From: Erythrophleum ivorense | Taxonomy: Eukaryota > Streptophyta > Magnoliopsida > Fabales > Fabaceae | DNA length: 64,000 nucleotides | Assembly: GCA_026724425.1 (NCBI GenBank) | Contig: JAIUCV010000103.1 | Location: 2,480,001 to 2,544,000, forward strand | Direction of reading: 5' to 3' | Part shown: one piece after another, positions 49,667 to 60,248 of the stretch | Numbering within the stretch: the stretch's first letter is position 1 | How the letters are laid out: every line of letters starts with the position of its first letter | The notes under the pieces: model-generated | Databases searched by the model: none | What the model was told of the DNA's origin: nothing | The model's input: only the letters and a program-made list of their open reading frames with translations | Program-made: the position numbers and the translations under genes

Positions 49667-52600
49667 ATGTTACAGTTTCCGGCGTATATGACGCAGTACC
49701 CATTATCGACAAGGACGATTCCGACGTCGTTTCTATTACCATCTCAGTGGCCTCAGCCCCATAACGAAGAACTCCTTCTCGCAATGGAGGAGTCTGAGTT
49801 TGAAGAAAAGGTAATCTACTCTCAAACCCTGCTTCCCATTATATTGGAATAAGAAAAGCGGGAGTTTTTTCATCGATTTAATTCCATTTTTGTTTAATTG
49901 CACGTTTGCTCTGGAATTGCATAAAATGAAAAGTAAAGGGAAAAAATTGCCCTTCGATATCCTGGAGAATGCTGATCCTTTCTTGCGTGACTGTGATTTT
50001 AACGGTTGAAATGTGCTTCAATTTAATTCAAGAGCATCAATTCCCATTGGTAGTTGATGTAGTTTATAATATGATTGAAAGCAGTTTTAATCGCATGTTT
50101 AGTATATCAGCTTGATTAGAATTTAGAAGTTTGCAGTCATGTCGTTATGATATCCCCTTTTCGTCTGAATAATATTGGCTGGGCAGCTCCTAGTATCAAG
50201 CAGACTAGATACTTGTTGGTTGCTGATTGCTATATAATAGCATCCTTGGATATTTTAGATTTTTATTTATAAGGATGCATTCATCTAAGGTGATAATACC
50301 TTACTAAATTATGTCCCGTGACTTGTGAGTCATGTATTGATTTTTAGAAGCTAAGAAAGTCTTTTTTAGGGGGGTGATGACTAAAGCATTTAATCTCTAT
50401 CTAGTTATATGGATAAGCTGGGAGGTGAAATGTTCCATTCAGAAGGGTTAGTGGTTTGATCGATATAAAATTTGGTTGATTGTGATTTACCTTGTGCATC
50501 TCCTAGGCATTTTAACCTAGCGAAGGTTTGTTAATTACGACTTATGAGATGAAAGGGCATTCTAGACAAGATGATGGAGAGTGGAATATTGGCTTTTTAT
50601 GGCGTTTGTAAATTTCATGACAAGACCTAATCCCATATTGAATGGGAAAGTAATATTAAAGGAATAGGAAAGTGAACTAATGAGATAGAGAAGCATGTGG
50701 GACTCCAATATATGGTTATACTTGATATTTGGAATAAGCATCTTTGTATTGCAAGGATTTGTGATCTCTGCTGTCTAAACTGCAGTTATGGCTTGAATGA
50801 ATTGCCAAATCGAACATACAACTAATAACAACAACAACAATAAACAAACTTTTTTCTACTAAGTGGAATTAGTTACATGAATTAAACGACGTCATAAAAT
50901 CGAACATACAACTAGTCAGACATTTTTGGGAAAACATTAAAACAATTATATGGATGATAAAAAGGGAAAATAAAAATATGTTCAGGTAGAAGCAAAAGAT
51001 GTAGTATGAAATATTAGGCCATCAATGGTATATTCATACAGAAGAGTCAGGATGCGCAGTGGAGAAAATGCTCAGATATGCAAGGAATTTATAAATGAGT
51101 TAGAACTTAGAAGGAACATGGAATGAGTGAAATGAAACTTAAGTGTATAGATTTTGTTGGTCAAGGGTGAAGATATGATTTATTGAAATTGGGAGTAGGA
51201 AACAAGTTATCAAAATAATGAGAATATTTTGTTGCCCCTCCCTCACCCAGGGTTTGCTCTCTCCCTCCCTCCCTCTCTGTTACGTGGCAAGGGAAGTTTA
51301 ATTGTCGTTTCTGTGATCCATTATAATTTCTGTTATGTGCATTATAATGTCTGTTATATAGTTTTCATTTCCGTTAGTGGGAGGGCCTTTCATTAGGCTA
51401 TAAATAAATGTTTGTTTGGATAATGACTATTTTTTTGGAGAAATAAAGAAAGTCTGGTATTGAGTACTAGTTCCCTTTCCTTTGTACCAAATTGGTATCA
51501 GAGCACATCGATCCTTGGCCATGGAAACACGATTGTAGGAGCGAATCCAAGAACTCGAGCAAGAAGTCTTGTGAACGCGAAACGATGTAAGCGAGTTGCG
51601 TGCTTCTTGCGTAACGATGCATCGACGTCGCGGATGGAAAAATTGATGATGGAGATTGCCGCAAAGCTCTTGTCTATGCAATCGCATTCTATAGAAGAAG
51701 TGAATGGAACGATTGGGGACACGAACAGCGTAAGAGGTCGTGTGAATGGCTTCTATCCTCAGTTTGGTTCATTTATAGGGATGACAACTAGGAGATACCA
51801 ATTTCCGACAAAATTTACACGCATCGAATTTCCCAAGTTTGACGGTTCTGACTTTAAGGCCTGGTCATTTCACTGCAAACAATTGTTTGAGATTAGTGAA
51901 ACACCATTGGACCAAAGAGTCCGCTTGATAGGCCTACATTTGGAAGGTCGTGCCCTTTAGTGGCATCAAAATTTCATGCGGAGGAAGACTCTTTGAGAGA
52001 TAGGATGGCTGGAATATATTGAAGGAATCAGAGAACAATTTGGAGAGATCCTAAAAACGGACCCTATGGCTGAGTTAAAGAATTTGAAGCAGGTCAAATT
52101 AGTTGGTCAATATCAAGAAAAGTTCAAGGATCTCCTAGCTGAAGTGGAATTAGCAGAATAGCACGCGATCGGTTGTTTTCTTGGTGGTCTTAAACAGAGA
52201 TTGAGGCACTGATCCAGATGTTCAGGCCAAATTCACTTGCTAATACAATGTATTTAGCCAGGTTGTAAGAAGCCTCTGTCCAAGCCTTCCAACATCATGG
52301 AGCAACACCTATAAAAAGGAGTCAATATTCTCAATTCTCTTCCACCTCTTTACAACCGTCTAGACCTGGTAGTACTCTGGTTTCATCTTATAAAAATCAA
52401 AACTCATTCTTGTCAGAAAAAGAATCAGCGGGTTCTTCTCTGTCATCAAGAGCAAGGAGCTCAATTTCTGATAAACCTATCCAACAGTTGTCTAAGAAAG
52501 AGATGGATGAAAGAAGGAAGAAAGATTTGTGCTACTGGTGTCCTAAGACGTTCTCTTTCAATCATAAGTGCAAGAATTTTCTACTTTTCATGATTATAGT

Positions 52601-55600
52601 GGATGAAGATGAAAAAGAGGATCACATGGAAATTGATAAAGACACGGAGGAAACTACTATTTCCTTGCATGCTATTAGTGGAACGTCGATGGATTTCAAC
52701 AAATGCTCTACAATGAAGGTGCAGAGAATGATTAAAAAGCAACCATAAGGATACTTTTAGATACGGAAGTCGCCATAATTTTGTGGATGCAAGCTTGGTA
52801 AAGAAATTGAAGCTTAAAACAGACTCTTCCAAAAGCACAAGGGTTTCAATAGCTAAAGGAGAGCAAATAGTGGTTGATTCACATTGCATTCAGCTTCCAT
52901 GGAGGATGAATGATGAAATTTTTCAAGCTGATTTTCTGGTCATGCCATTAGGAGGATATGATTTGATACTTGGTATGCAATGGCTGTCTACTCTGGGACA
53001 AGTTCTGTGGAATTTTCAACAATAGCTCCTATGCTTTAAGTTGAATGGGAGGCCATATGTCATTCAAGGCATGGATCAATCTGTGTCAGTATTACAAGAT
53101 GATGGGGTCAATGATAAACAACTACTATATGCCTCCTAAGCTTTTATGGTACAACTATACATAGTTTCGGTTGAAGAATAGCAATTGATAGAAGGCATTC
53201 AGTATGGTGTTGACAGCAACTTATCTACATCAGAGAAGAATGCTTTAGTGCAGTTCTTGCATGAGTTTAGTGATGTTTTTCATGAACCAAAACACTTACT
53301 CCCTTTTAGAGCGTTTGATCATGCTATCAATCTGAAAGAGGATAAACCAATTAGCTTATGGCCTTATTGGTATGGTCCTATTCAAAAGGATGCTATGGAA
53401 AGATTGGTCTAAGAAATGCTAGCCAATGGAATTATTGGTCCAAGCTAGAGTGCTTTTGTAGTCCTAGTAGTTCTCGTTAAGAAAAAAGATGGGTCGTGGC
53501 GCTTCTGTGTTGACTATAGGAAATTAAATGCTCAAACAATCAAGAATAAATTTCCTATTCCTTTGATTGAATAGTTGATTGATGAACTCCATGGCTCCAA
53601 ATACTTCTCCAAGCCAGACTTACGAGTGGGCTACCGTCAGATTAGGATGCAACCTTGAGATATTCATAAGATAGCTTTTCGAACTTATGAGGGGTTATAT
53701 GAATTGTTGGTGATACCGTTTAGGCTAACTAATGCCTGAGCAATATTTCAAGGCTTGATGAACACGGTCTTTAAACCATTCCTTCGATGATTCATTCTTG
53801 TCTTCTTTGATGATATTTTGATCTATAGCCCGTCGTGAGATTTACATTTACAACATCTTAGGTTTACCTTAGAGATATTAAGGTGTCACTTCTTATTTGC
53901 TAAGCTGTCTAAGTACACTTTTGGGGTTGCCTCTATAGATTATTTGGGTCACATCATCTCTGCTCAAGGTGTTTTAGCATATCCAAAGAAAATTGAAGCT
54001 ATGACCTCTTGGCCAGCCCCTTCCAATGTCAAAACCTTACATGTATTTCTTAGTCTTGTAAGCTATCATTGACGTTTTATGCGTAACTATGGTTCTATTG
54101 CTAAACCACTTATTAATCTCCTTAAAAAGGGGAGGTTCTCTTGGTCCGTTGAAGCCGAGCAAGCTTTTAATAATCTCAAGGCAGCCATGTCCACTACTCT
54201 GGTCTTTGCTTTACCAAATTTTAACCTTCCTTCTATTGTAGAGATAGACACTTCTAATGTGGATTTTGGGGTTGTCTTGTCCCAATAAGGACGTCCCATA
54301 GCCTTTGTCAACAAGGTCCTTGCTCAATCCAAGCATCAAATGTCCGCCTATGAGAAGGAATTGACAGCCCTTGTGTTTGCTATCAAGCATTGGAGGCAAT
54401 ACCTACATGGAAGAAGTTTCACCATCATGACTGACAATTTACCATTGAAACCCTTGTTGGAACAGAAAGGTGTGTACAAATGGTTGAATAAGTTATATGA
54501 GTTGGACTATACTATTGTGTATCGCGAGAGTAAAGAGAATACTGTAGCAGATGCCCTTTCTAGATGACTCTCGGACTCTTCTAATCAGTATAATTCTTGT
54601 TTTGCTATCATCTCCAGCTTAACCAAAAAGGTTATTGCCTCTTGCATCCATGATCTAGTTTTTAGTAAAATTATTGCTGCCTTGGAAGAAAACCCGAACT
54701 CCCATCTCAAGTACAGCTGGGTTAATGGTGTTTTAAGGAGGAATGAGAAGCTAAACTAAGGCTACAACTGCTACAACACTTTCATAATGATCCTATTGGG
54801 GGGCATTCAGGTATGATCCCCATGCACAAGAGATTGGCTGCTATTTTTTACTGGAGAGGATTGGAAAAAGATGTCAGAATTTTTGTGGGCAAATGCACTA
54901 CTTGCCAACAATTTAAATATGAAAATGTAGCCACACCTGGTCTGATCTAGCCACTGCCCGCTTTCGCTACCATATGGGCTGATTTAGGTAAGGATTTCAT
55001 TGTTGGGTTGCCCAAATCCCATCACAGATCTGTCATCTGCATTATGGTTGATAGATTATCAAATGCTGCCCATTTTGTTGCATTACAGCACCCATTCACA
55101 GCAGTGAAAGTAGCACAAGCCTTCTTAGATAATGTGGTCAAGTTGCATGGCTTCCCTCAATCCATTGTCACGTATAGGGACCCTATTTTTTGTGGCAAGT
55201 TCTGGAAGGCATTATTTCAGATCCACAAAGTGAAGTAGTTATATTCGTCAGCCTATCATCCACATACTGACGGCCAAACGGAAGTTTTAAATCGTTGCCT
55301 CAAATGTTATTTATGTTGTATGATGGGGGACCATCCTAAGCAATGGTTCAAATGGTTGCCCTTGGCCGAGTTGTGGTATAACACATCGTACCATTCATCT
55401 ATTGGTATAACACCGTTTAAGGTCGTGTATGGTACTGTTCCTCCAATACACTTGCCTTTGTTGGAGACTTTGATAATGGTGTGGTAGACTGTAGTTTGAA
55501 GGATGGGGAATCTACAATTCAATTGTTACGGTATCATCTATAGAGGGCACAGCATAGAATGGTGCAAATAGCTAACAGAAATCGGACTGAGAGGACTTTT

Positions 55601-56300
55601 GAAGTTAGAGATCTAGTCTACCTCAAACTTCATCCCTTTCGAAGAACTTCTTTGACTAATACAGCTCTCCATAAGCTCTTTGCCCATTACTATGGCCCTT
55701 TCAAGGTTTTAAATAAAATTGGACAGGTGGCTTATCAGTTAGAATTACCAGCTAATAGTAAGATCCACTCAGTTTTTCATGTGTCCTTGCTCAAGAAATA
55801 CATTGGTGATCACACACCAGCTAGCTTGGAGCTTTCTCAACTCACTGAAGGAGGCTATTTTGCCCCAGAGCCTAAGTGCATTTTGGCCCGAAAGGTAGTT
55901 AAGAGAAATAACCTACCTTTGACACAAGTTTTAGTTCAATGGAAACATACAATCCTGGAAGATGCTACCTGAGAATATCTGTCAGTCATCCAACAGCCAT
56001 CCAACAGCAATTTCCGAAGTCCTCCACCACTTATGCTCCAGATCCTTGAGGACAAGGATCCAGTAGACTCCCGGGGGGGGGGGGGTGTATTGTTACGTGG
56101 CAAGGGAAGTTTAATTGTCGTTCCTGTGATCCGTTATAATTTCTGTTATGTGCATTATAATGTCTGTTGTATAGTTTTCATTTCCGTTAGTGGGAGGGCC
56201 TTTCATTGGGCTATAAATAAATGTTTGTTTGGATAATGATTTTTTTTTGGAGAAATAAAGAAAGAAAGTCTGGTATTGAGCACCAGTTCCCTTTTCTCTG

Positions 56301-56334
<34 letters not shown>

Positions 56335-56910
56335 GAGGAGCAATAGGTGAAGTATGTTTTTTATTGTGCTTGACAGCACAAGGTGTTTATGCGGAAAGCT
56401 TCTTACTGCTATAGTTTCCTTATCATATTTTTGTGAAGATCTAAACCTTGGGTCATTAGATAAGAGTTTAACCTCCTCAAAGAAATGCTATTAAATTTTT
56501 AACATCAAACTTCTTTTTTCCCCTTTTCACATTTACTATGTACTTGAACTTATTTATAAATGAATGAATAATCCATGAACTAAGGTAGGGCATAGATAAT
56601 CATATATGCATGTATGTTAAGCTTGTTGCACTGAGGGTAATGGGCTTCATCTTCAAAATAAAAGGTGGGGAGGGAGTGCATTTTAAATTTCTTTCCTTGT
56701 GATTTTTCTTCCTCTCTGATTCATCCTTGTTACTGTTGGCATGAGTCCTTGCAGTGCAATGAAATCCGGAAGACGAATAGCAACCTGATCGTGATTGGGA
56801 AAACCACTACCGACATTGACAAGGAGGACTTTGATAATGATGCTGCTGATGATGATGCTGACAATGCAGAGGAATCTGAGGGTGAAGAATTTGAGCAAGA
56901 AACTGGTTGA
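49667..56910 (+). CDS. Small acidic protein, probable anaphase-promoting complex subunit 15 (APC15-like)
   Basis: There are two exons, 49667-49810 and 56755-56910, with GT-AG ends (AAAG/gtaatc and ttgcag/TGC), totalling 300 nt (99 aa). I chose the ATG at 49667 because MLQFPAYMTQYPLSTRTIP reads like a conserved start; an in-frame ATG at 49607 would add 20 less conserved-looking residues. Residues 30-64 run from HNEELLLAMEESEFEE into CNEIRKTNSNLIVIGK across the junction, followed by a tail rich in Asp and Glu (65-99). A short N-terminal proline-rich part, a helix, the N-L-x-x-I-G-K motif and an acidic tail are the layout of the APC15/Mnd2 family (human about 120 aa). That subunit helps the anaphase-promoting complex release mitotic checkpoint proteins. 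The assignment is from pattern memory and is probable, not certain. The 6944-bp intron contains a gypsy retrotransposon in the same orientation. Confidence 0.75.
51279..51487 (+). mobile_element. 5' LTR of the gypsy element
   Basis: About 209 bp, starting TGTTACGTGGC, with TATAAATA at 51399-51406. It matches 56091-56303 nearly throughout. The last one or two bases are uncertain. Confidence 0.92.
51493..51504 (+). other. Primer-binding site of the gypsy element (initiator Met-tRNA type)
   Basis: TGGTATCAGAGC lies about 5 bp after the 5' LTR. It is the usual plant complement to the 3' end of initiator methionine tRNA, used to start minus-strand DNA synthesis. Confidence 0.9.
51521..56060 (+). 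pseudogene. gag-pol of the gypsy element, inactivated mainly by in-frame stops
   Basis: The reading starts at ATG 51521. Gag lies at 51521-52400 (FPKFDGSDFKAWSFHCKQLF). A zinc knuckle lies near 52530-52580 (LCYWCPKTFSFNHKC). An aspartic-protease region lies at 52750-53025, with a frameshift at the active site. The reverse transcriptase runs about 53440-53940, with KKKDGSWRFCVDYRKLNAQT and the catalytic FFDDILIYS near 53810-53830. RNase H is about 54210-54570. The integrase zinc-binding and core regions are about 54760-55480 (VDRLSNAAHFVAL, then SAYHPHTDGQTE). A C-terminal chromodomain-like end (VLVQWKHTILEDAT) stops near 55972. RT-RNaseH-integrase order fixes Ty3/gypsy; the end suggests a chromovirus. 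From 53572 to 54567 one frame is interrupted only by single stop codons. Confidence 0.9.
56073..56090 (+). other. Polypurine tract of the gypsy element
   Basis: A run of 13 G followed by TGTAT immediately precedes the 3' LTR. This is where plus-strand synthesis would be primed. Confidence 0.8.
56091..56303 (+). mobile_element. 3' LTR of the gypsy element
   Basis: About 213 bp, starting TGTTACGTGGC, with TATAAATA at 56212-56219. It differs from the 5' LTR by scattered transitions and an extra AAAG. Confidence 0.92.
56304..56331. repeat. (CT)n microsatellite flanking the gypsy 3' LTR
   Basis: Fourteen CT units directly follow the 3' LTR. A CT-rich stretch also precedes the 5' LTR (51258-51278), so the element probably inserted into a CT repeat. 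Confidence 0.9.
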
Positions 56911-59425
56911 AGAAGCTGCGCATCAATGCCCACTTACCGTATGTGGAAGAATCTTACAATAAGTGCAGATGCCTAGACCAAATCTTGTAGTGGCTCCACA
57001 TACATCCCTACCATGCATTCTCTTCTGTAATTTATGCTTAAATCAATTTATATATATATCCCGGGAACTCTTCAAATAGCAGCACACTTGATCAATTGAT
57101 GCCTCGACTCTAGCATGGGTTAGAGAGTTGAGATGAGAATCATGAGATAGAACGGGAGAAATAAAGAACTTAATTGACTGTCATTCACTTCTTCCTTTCT
57201 CTTTCGGCCTTTTCTATCCCACTAACTTCTTTTATGGTCTATATGAAAAGAAGAGTGCCCAGACAAAAAGAAAAAACTTGCACTGTAGTGAAGACGCTCA
57301 AGCGGCAGTCAGTCCGATTCTAAGCTCTCTAATTTGTACTGTAGTGAATGTTCCCTTGCCTGCATTCTTTGGGGTTTTATTTTATTTTATTTTTCTTGTC
57401 ACCTACCTCCTGATCTTTCCTTTTTCTTAAACCAGTCCACGCGAATATTTTGTTTCCCTCGTTAATTGCCACTAAATCGTACAAAACCCTGTTTATTTCA
57501 TTCTAACCAGAACTCAGGACAAATATATTCCTCTGCCACTTCTGCATTCATGATGGCACTAGCCAACTCAAAATTGGCAATGAGAAATAATAGAGAAAGT
57601 TCCTTTTTGGAGCAAAGGGCAGTCTCTTTCTACTACTAATAAGTAATAACCAAAATTCCCCTTCTTGACCTTACCCACCTTAACGGCCAGACTTATCGCA
57701 GGAGAAAGGCAAAGGCTTCATCTTGGGTTTTGCTGAAAGTGTTGTCTTGAGAGTTAGCGTCATTTCGGTTGGGCCTACTTCTTCATGGCCCTTCTGCTAA
57801 CAACTCTGCAGCATCAAACGCCGTTTGAAAGTATCTCTAAACAATCAAAGAAAATTGATACCAACAAAAATTTCGCTGCCGTGTTTGAAGTGGGTTCAGA
57901 CAGAGAAGTGAATATATATCATATATGTCTTGTAAGTGCAGCCGCTGGTCAAAGATTTAAGTTTTTTCTTCTGGTTCATTATATGCTGTGAATATGCGCA
58001 AACTATAAGAAAAGAATATGTTTACATATTTCTCTCATTCCACCCATTCCTTAATACAAAAACAGTTTCTTAATTTCTTCAACATGCCTTTGACTTTACT
58101 CTTACCATTTTTTTATTGAAACGTGATTTGTCGCGAACTTTACACCTGTCAATTTCTATGGCACGAGATACTTATTGGGCCACGGTGCGAGGCACAGGCA
58201 GAAACTGTCATGCTAGGGAGGATTATGAATAAATGCTTATTGTTTAAATTTTACACCGACCCATATTTGCTCCTAGGTTCTTTCTTCCAAGGAGTAAACG
58301 CGAAACTTGTCCAGTTGTTCTCTTGCCCATTGTGTGATGGTTATAAATACCGTTAATCAACTGGGGGACCAAAACTTGCTTTATAACGTTGCCATCCCAA
58401 AGGCCGAAAAGAGGACTGACTTTTTCTTTCATCGTTACATTTCTCTCGACAACAATGTTCCCGTTTTGATGCTTACGAGTCCTTGTATATATTAGTCTAC
58501 TTCTTTGTCCAGGTATGATGAAAGTAAGCTGTTGAACCCTCAGGGAGGCTACCAAGAAAACGTCTCATGAACCCGACATTATTGTCGCCATTTGCTCCAA
58601 TTGTGGTAATTTGTTCTACTAATCCACTTTGTTATTGTTTTTCCATTCTTTTACATCGATTTCCATTAGTGACATATTTGTAAATTGCATCTAGTTTATG
58701 TTAACTCTTTCTTGCGTTTTCTGAATTTATGTCGTGCATCATTATTAAACATAAGAGTAATAATTTTGTTATAAAACTCAAGTTCCTTAATCTACTAAAT
58801 ATGAATAAGCTATTTTGAGGACTACTTGTCTTCCAGTCCCAAGCAGGAAGAGTCGAAGTAGACCTGCAAAGTTGAAAACTGCACAACCACAGAGAAGATC
58901 AGCATCATAATACAAATCAACAAAAATAATTTGACCGACTAATATAGAGGAAGCTCACCGATGAAATAAGCGGTGGAGGCCAATTATCAGCACTCATGTC
59001 ACGTGACTCCTGAACGTGTCCAGAGCCACCATTGACACGCATAATTAATACCTAGACTGGAATAATGATCGTGGAAATGGAATCAAACCCTCATAGAGTG
59101 CCACGCATGTGATAGAATATTTATAAATTGTGTGCATTAATAGAATGGTCATGGAATCCCAACTGTTCAGAGAGGGCGAAAAATCCGGCCACCAGGACCA
59201 ACAAATGCAAGCTCCATTCAAAATCAGAAAGCCTCAAGCAGATCAAAATGTACCAAATTCAAAAAAATTTCTCGTAGTTCATAGCGCACTCATATCTCTA
59301 CTTTTATTTATTTATTTTTCTTCTAACACTCAAGAAAATTATTACGTTTTCTTTCTCGTGTATTTTTCGTCATCATCGATTCATCAACTTTCCATATACT
59401 ATTTGTCTATTGTCTGTGTATGAGT
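56911..59425. other. DNA between the APC15-like gene and the PB1 gene; 3' UTRs and unassigned sequence
   Basis: 56911-57100 is the likely 3' UTR of the APC15-like gene. 57660-58640 is less AT-rich. It has a 68-codon plus-strand ORF at 57785-57991 (MALLLTTLQHQ...) and other short ORFs, none of which I recognise. A G-box (CACGTG) lies at 59000-59005. The last 100-200 bp should be the 3' UTR of the minus-strand PB1 gene. I see no RNA gene. Confidence 0.45.
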
Positions 59426-60110
59426 TCAGTGACAGTAATTGTTGCAGTGGGATCCACCGTACAAAAGCCTAGGGCTCCCGTTACGGACACCGATTGGATG
59501 TCCAACCGGCGGAGAGCAGTTGTGACAGATAAAGCGATAGGCCACCGAATAAGGCAAGGACTCGATGGAGGAGTAGGGAGATCTGGACGGAGATTGACTG
59601 GCGCTAGATGCAGAAGACGAAGGAGAAGATACTTTCTTGAGTGATTTCGGCGGCGAAAGAATGGCTCTGATCTTCAGCGGATGAGCTAATGACGACGAAG
59701 CTCGATCGTATTCCTCAATTATATGCGCCAAATCTTCATCGCTGGTTATGGAAATCAAGGTCTCTAAGTCTCCGTTGGGCAATGGACATCTCAACGTCAC
59801 AGACGAACCACAGAACTCTCCAAGTTTCACCATCAGCTCTGTAAACAGCCACAAATAGGCGAATAAATGAGCAAATCAATAACTAAACAAGCAGATATAT
59901 TCGAGGGTGAAATAAGCGAAGGAATAAACCAGAAAAAGACATAGAAGGATCGACGGCGAGGACTCTGGTGTGGCCGCCGAAGTAGCGGAGCTTGCCATCG
60001 GTGACACGAGGAAGAATCTTCCCGCCATAGCTGCAAAGGAACTTGACAGTGGTTCTTTCTTGACTTCTGGGGTTTGATTCCATGATTCGAAGGCAGGGGT
60101 TTGATTCCAT
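59426..60110 (-). CDS. PB1 (octicosapeptide/Phox/Bem1p) domain protein
   Basis: Two exons, 60110-59930 and 59838-59426, total 594 nt (197 aa) with GT-AG ends. The PB1 domain spans about residues 20-105. It has the N-terminal basic part (TVKFLCSYGGKILPRVTDGKLRY), strand LxCPLPNGDLETL, and the acidic OPCA part SITSDEDLAHIIEEYDR. This makes it able in principle to bind other PB1 domains through either face. The rest is a serine-rich low-complexity stretch (SSPSSSASSASQSPS) and a short tail with no known domain. Small plant proteins consisting of one PB1 domain plus a Ser-rich tail are a known but little-studied group. An in-frame ATG at 60083 gives a 188-aa product; the upstream one exists only because of a 27-bp duplication, so 60083 may be the original start. 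Confidence 0.9.
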
Positions 60111-60122
60111 GATTCGAAGGCA
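60069..60122. repeat. Perfect 27-bp tandem duplication across the PB1 gene start
   Basis: 60069-60095 and 60096-60122 are identical. Each copy contains an ATG (minus strand) in the same frame, so the gene has two start codons nine codons apart, each followed by MESNP. Confidence 0.95.
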
Positions 60123-60213
60123 ATCAAAGAAGGTTTTAGACTCCTAAGCGAGGCAAGAAGCAGTGTTTATTTCGTGCCAGAGCTTGAAACTCCGAGAATG
60201 CGTTTTTGGTGGG

Positions 60214-60221
60214 TATTTATA
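60214..60221 (-). promoter_or_regulatory. TATA box of the PB1 gene
   Basis: TATAAATA on the minus strand lies 104 bp upstream of the first ATG, in a good position for a transcription start near 60185. Confidence 0.75.
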
Positions 60222-60240
60222 GGCCCAAGGGAACGGAGGC

Positions 60241-60248
60241 TGACGTCA
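60241..60248 (-). promoter_or_regulatory. TGACGTCA bZIP-type site upstream of the PB1 TATA box
   Basis: A perfect palindrome TGACGTCA lies about 20 bp upstream of the TATA box. TGACG/ACGT palindromes are bound by plant TGA and other bZIP factors. Occupancy here is inferred. Confidence 0.6.

Larger units (their letters stand above)
51279..56303 (+). mobile_element. Ty3/gypsy LTR retrotransposon inside the intron of the APC15-like gene
   Basis: The element is about 5.0 kb and nearly full length: 5' LTR, primer-binding site, gag-pol, polypurine tract and 3' LTR. Its LTRs differ by only about nine or ten substitutions plus a 4-bp indel over some 210 bp. That makes it clearly younger than the two copia elements. 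Both ends are flanked by CTCTC, within CT-rich DNA; this fits a 5-bp target duplication but is ambiguous because of the repeat. It lies in the same direction as the host gene. Confidence 0.93.

Noticed and set aside
57785..57991. 68-codon plus-strand ORF starting MALLLTTLQHQ
   Set aside because: It has base composition like an exon, but no known family and no convincing partner exon; kept only as a note.
58861..58997. Possible minus-strand spliced mini-gene starting MSADNWPPPLISS at 58997 (GT at 58958, AG before 58863), ending after VYFDSSCLGLEDK
   Set aside because: It has good splice signals and a G-box just upstream, but only 26 codons and no recognised homology. Chance is more likely without transcript evidence.
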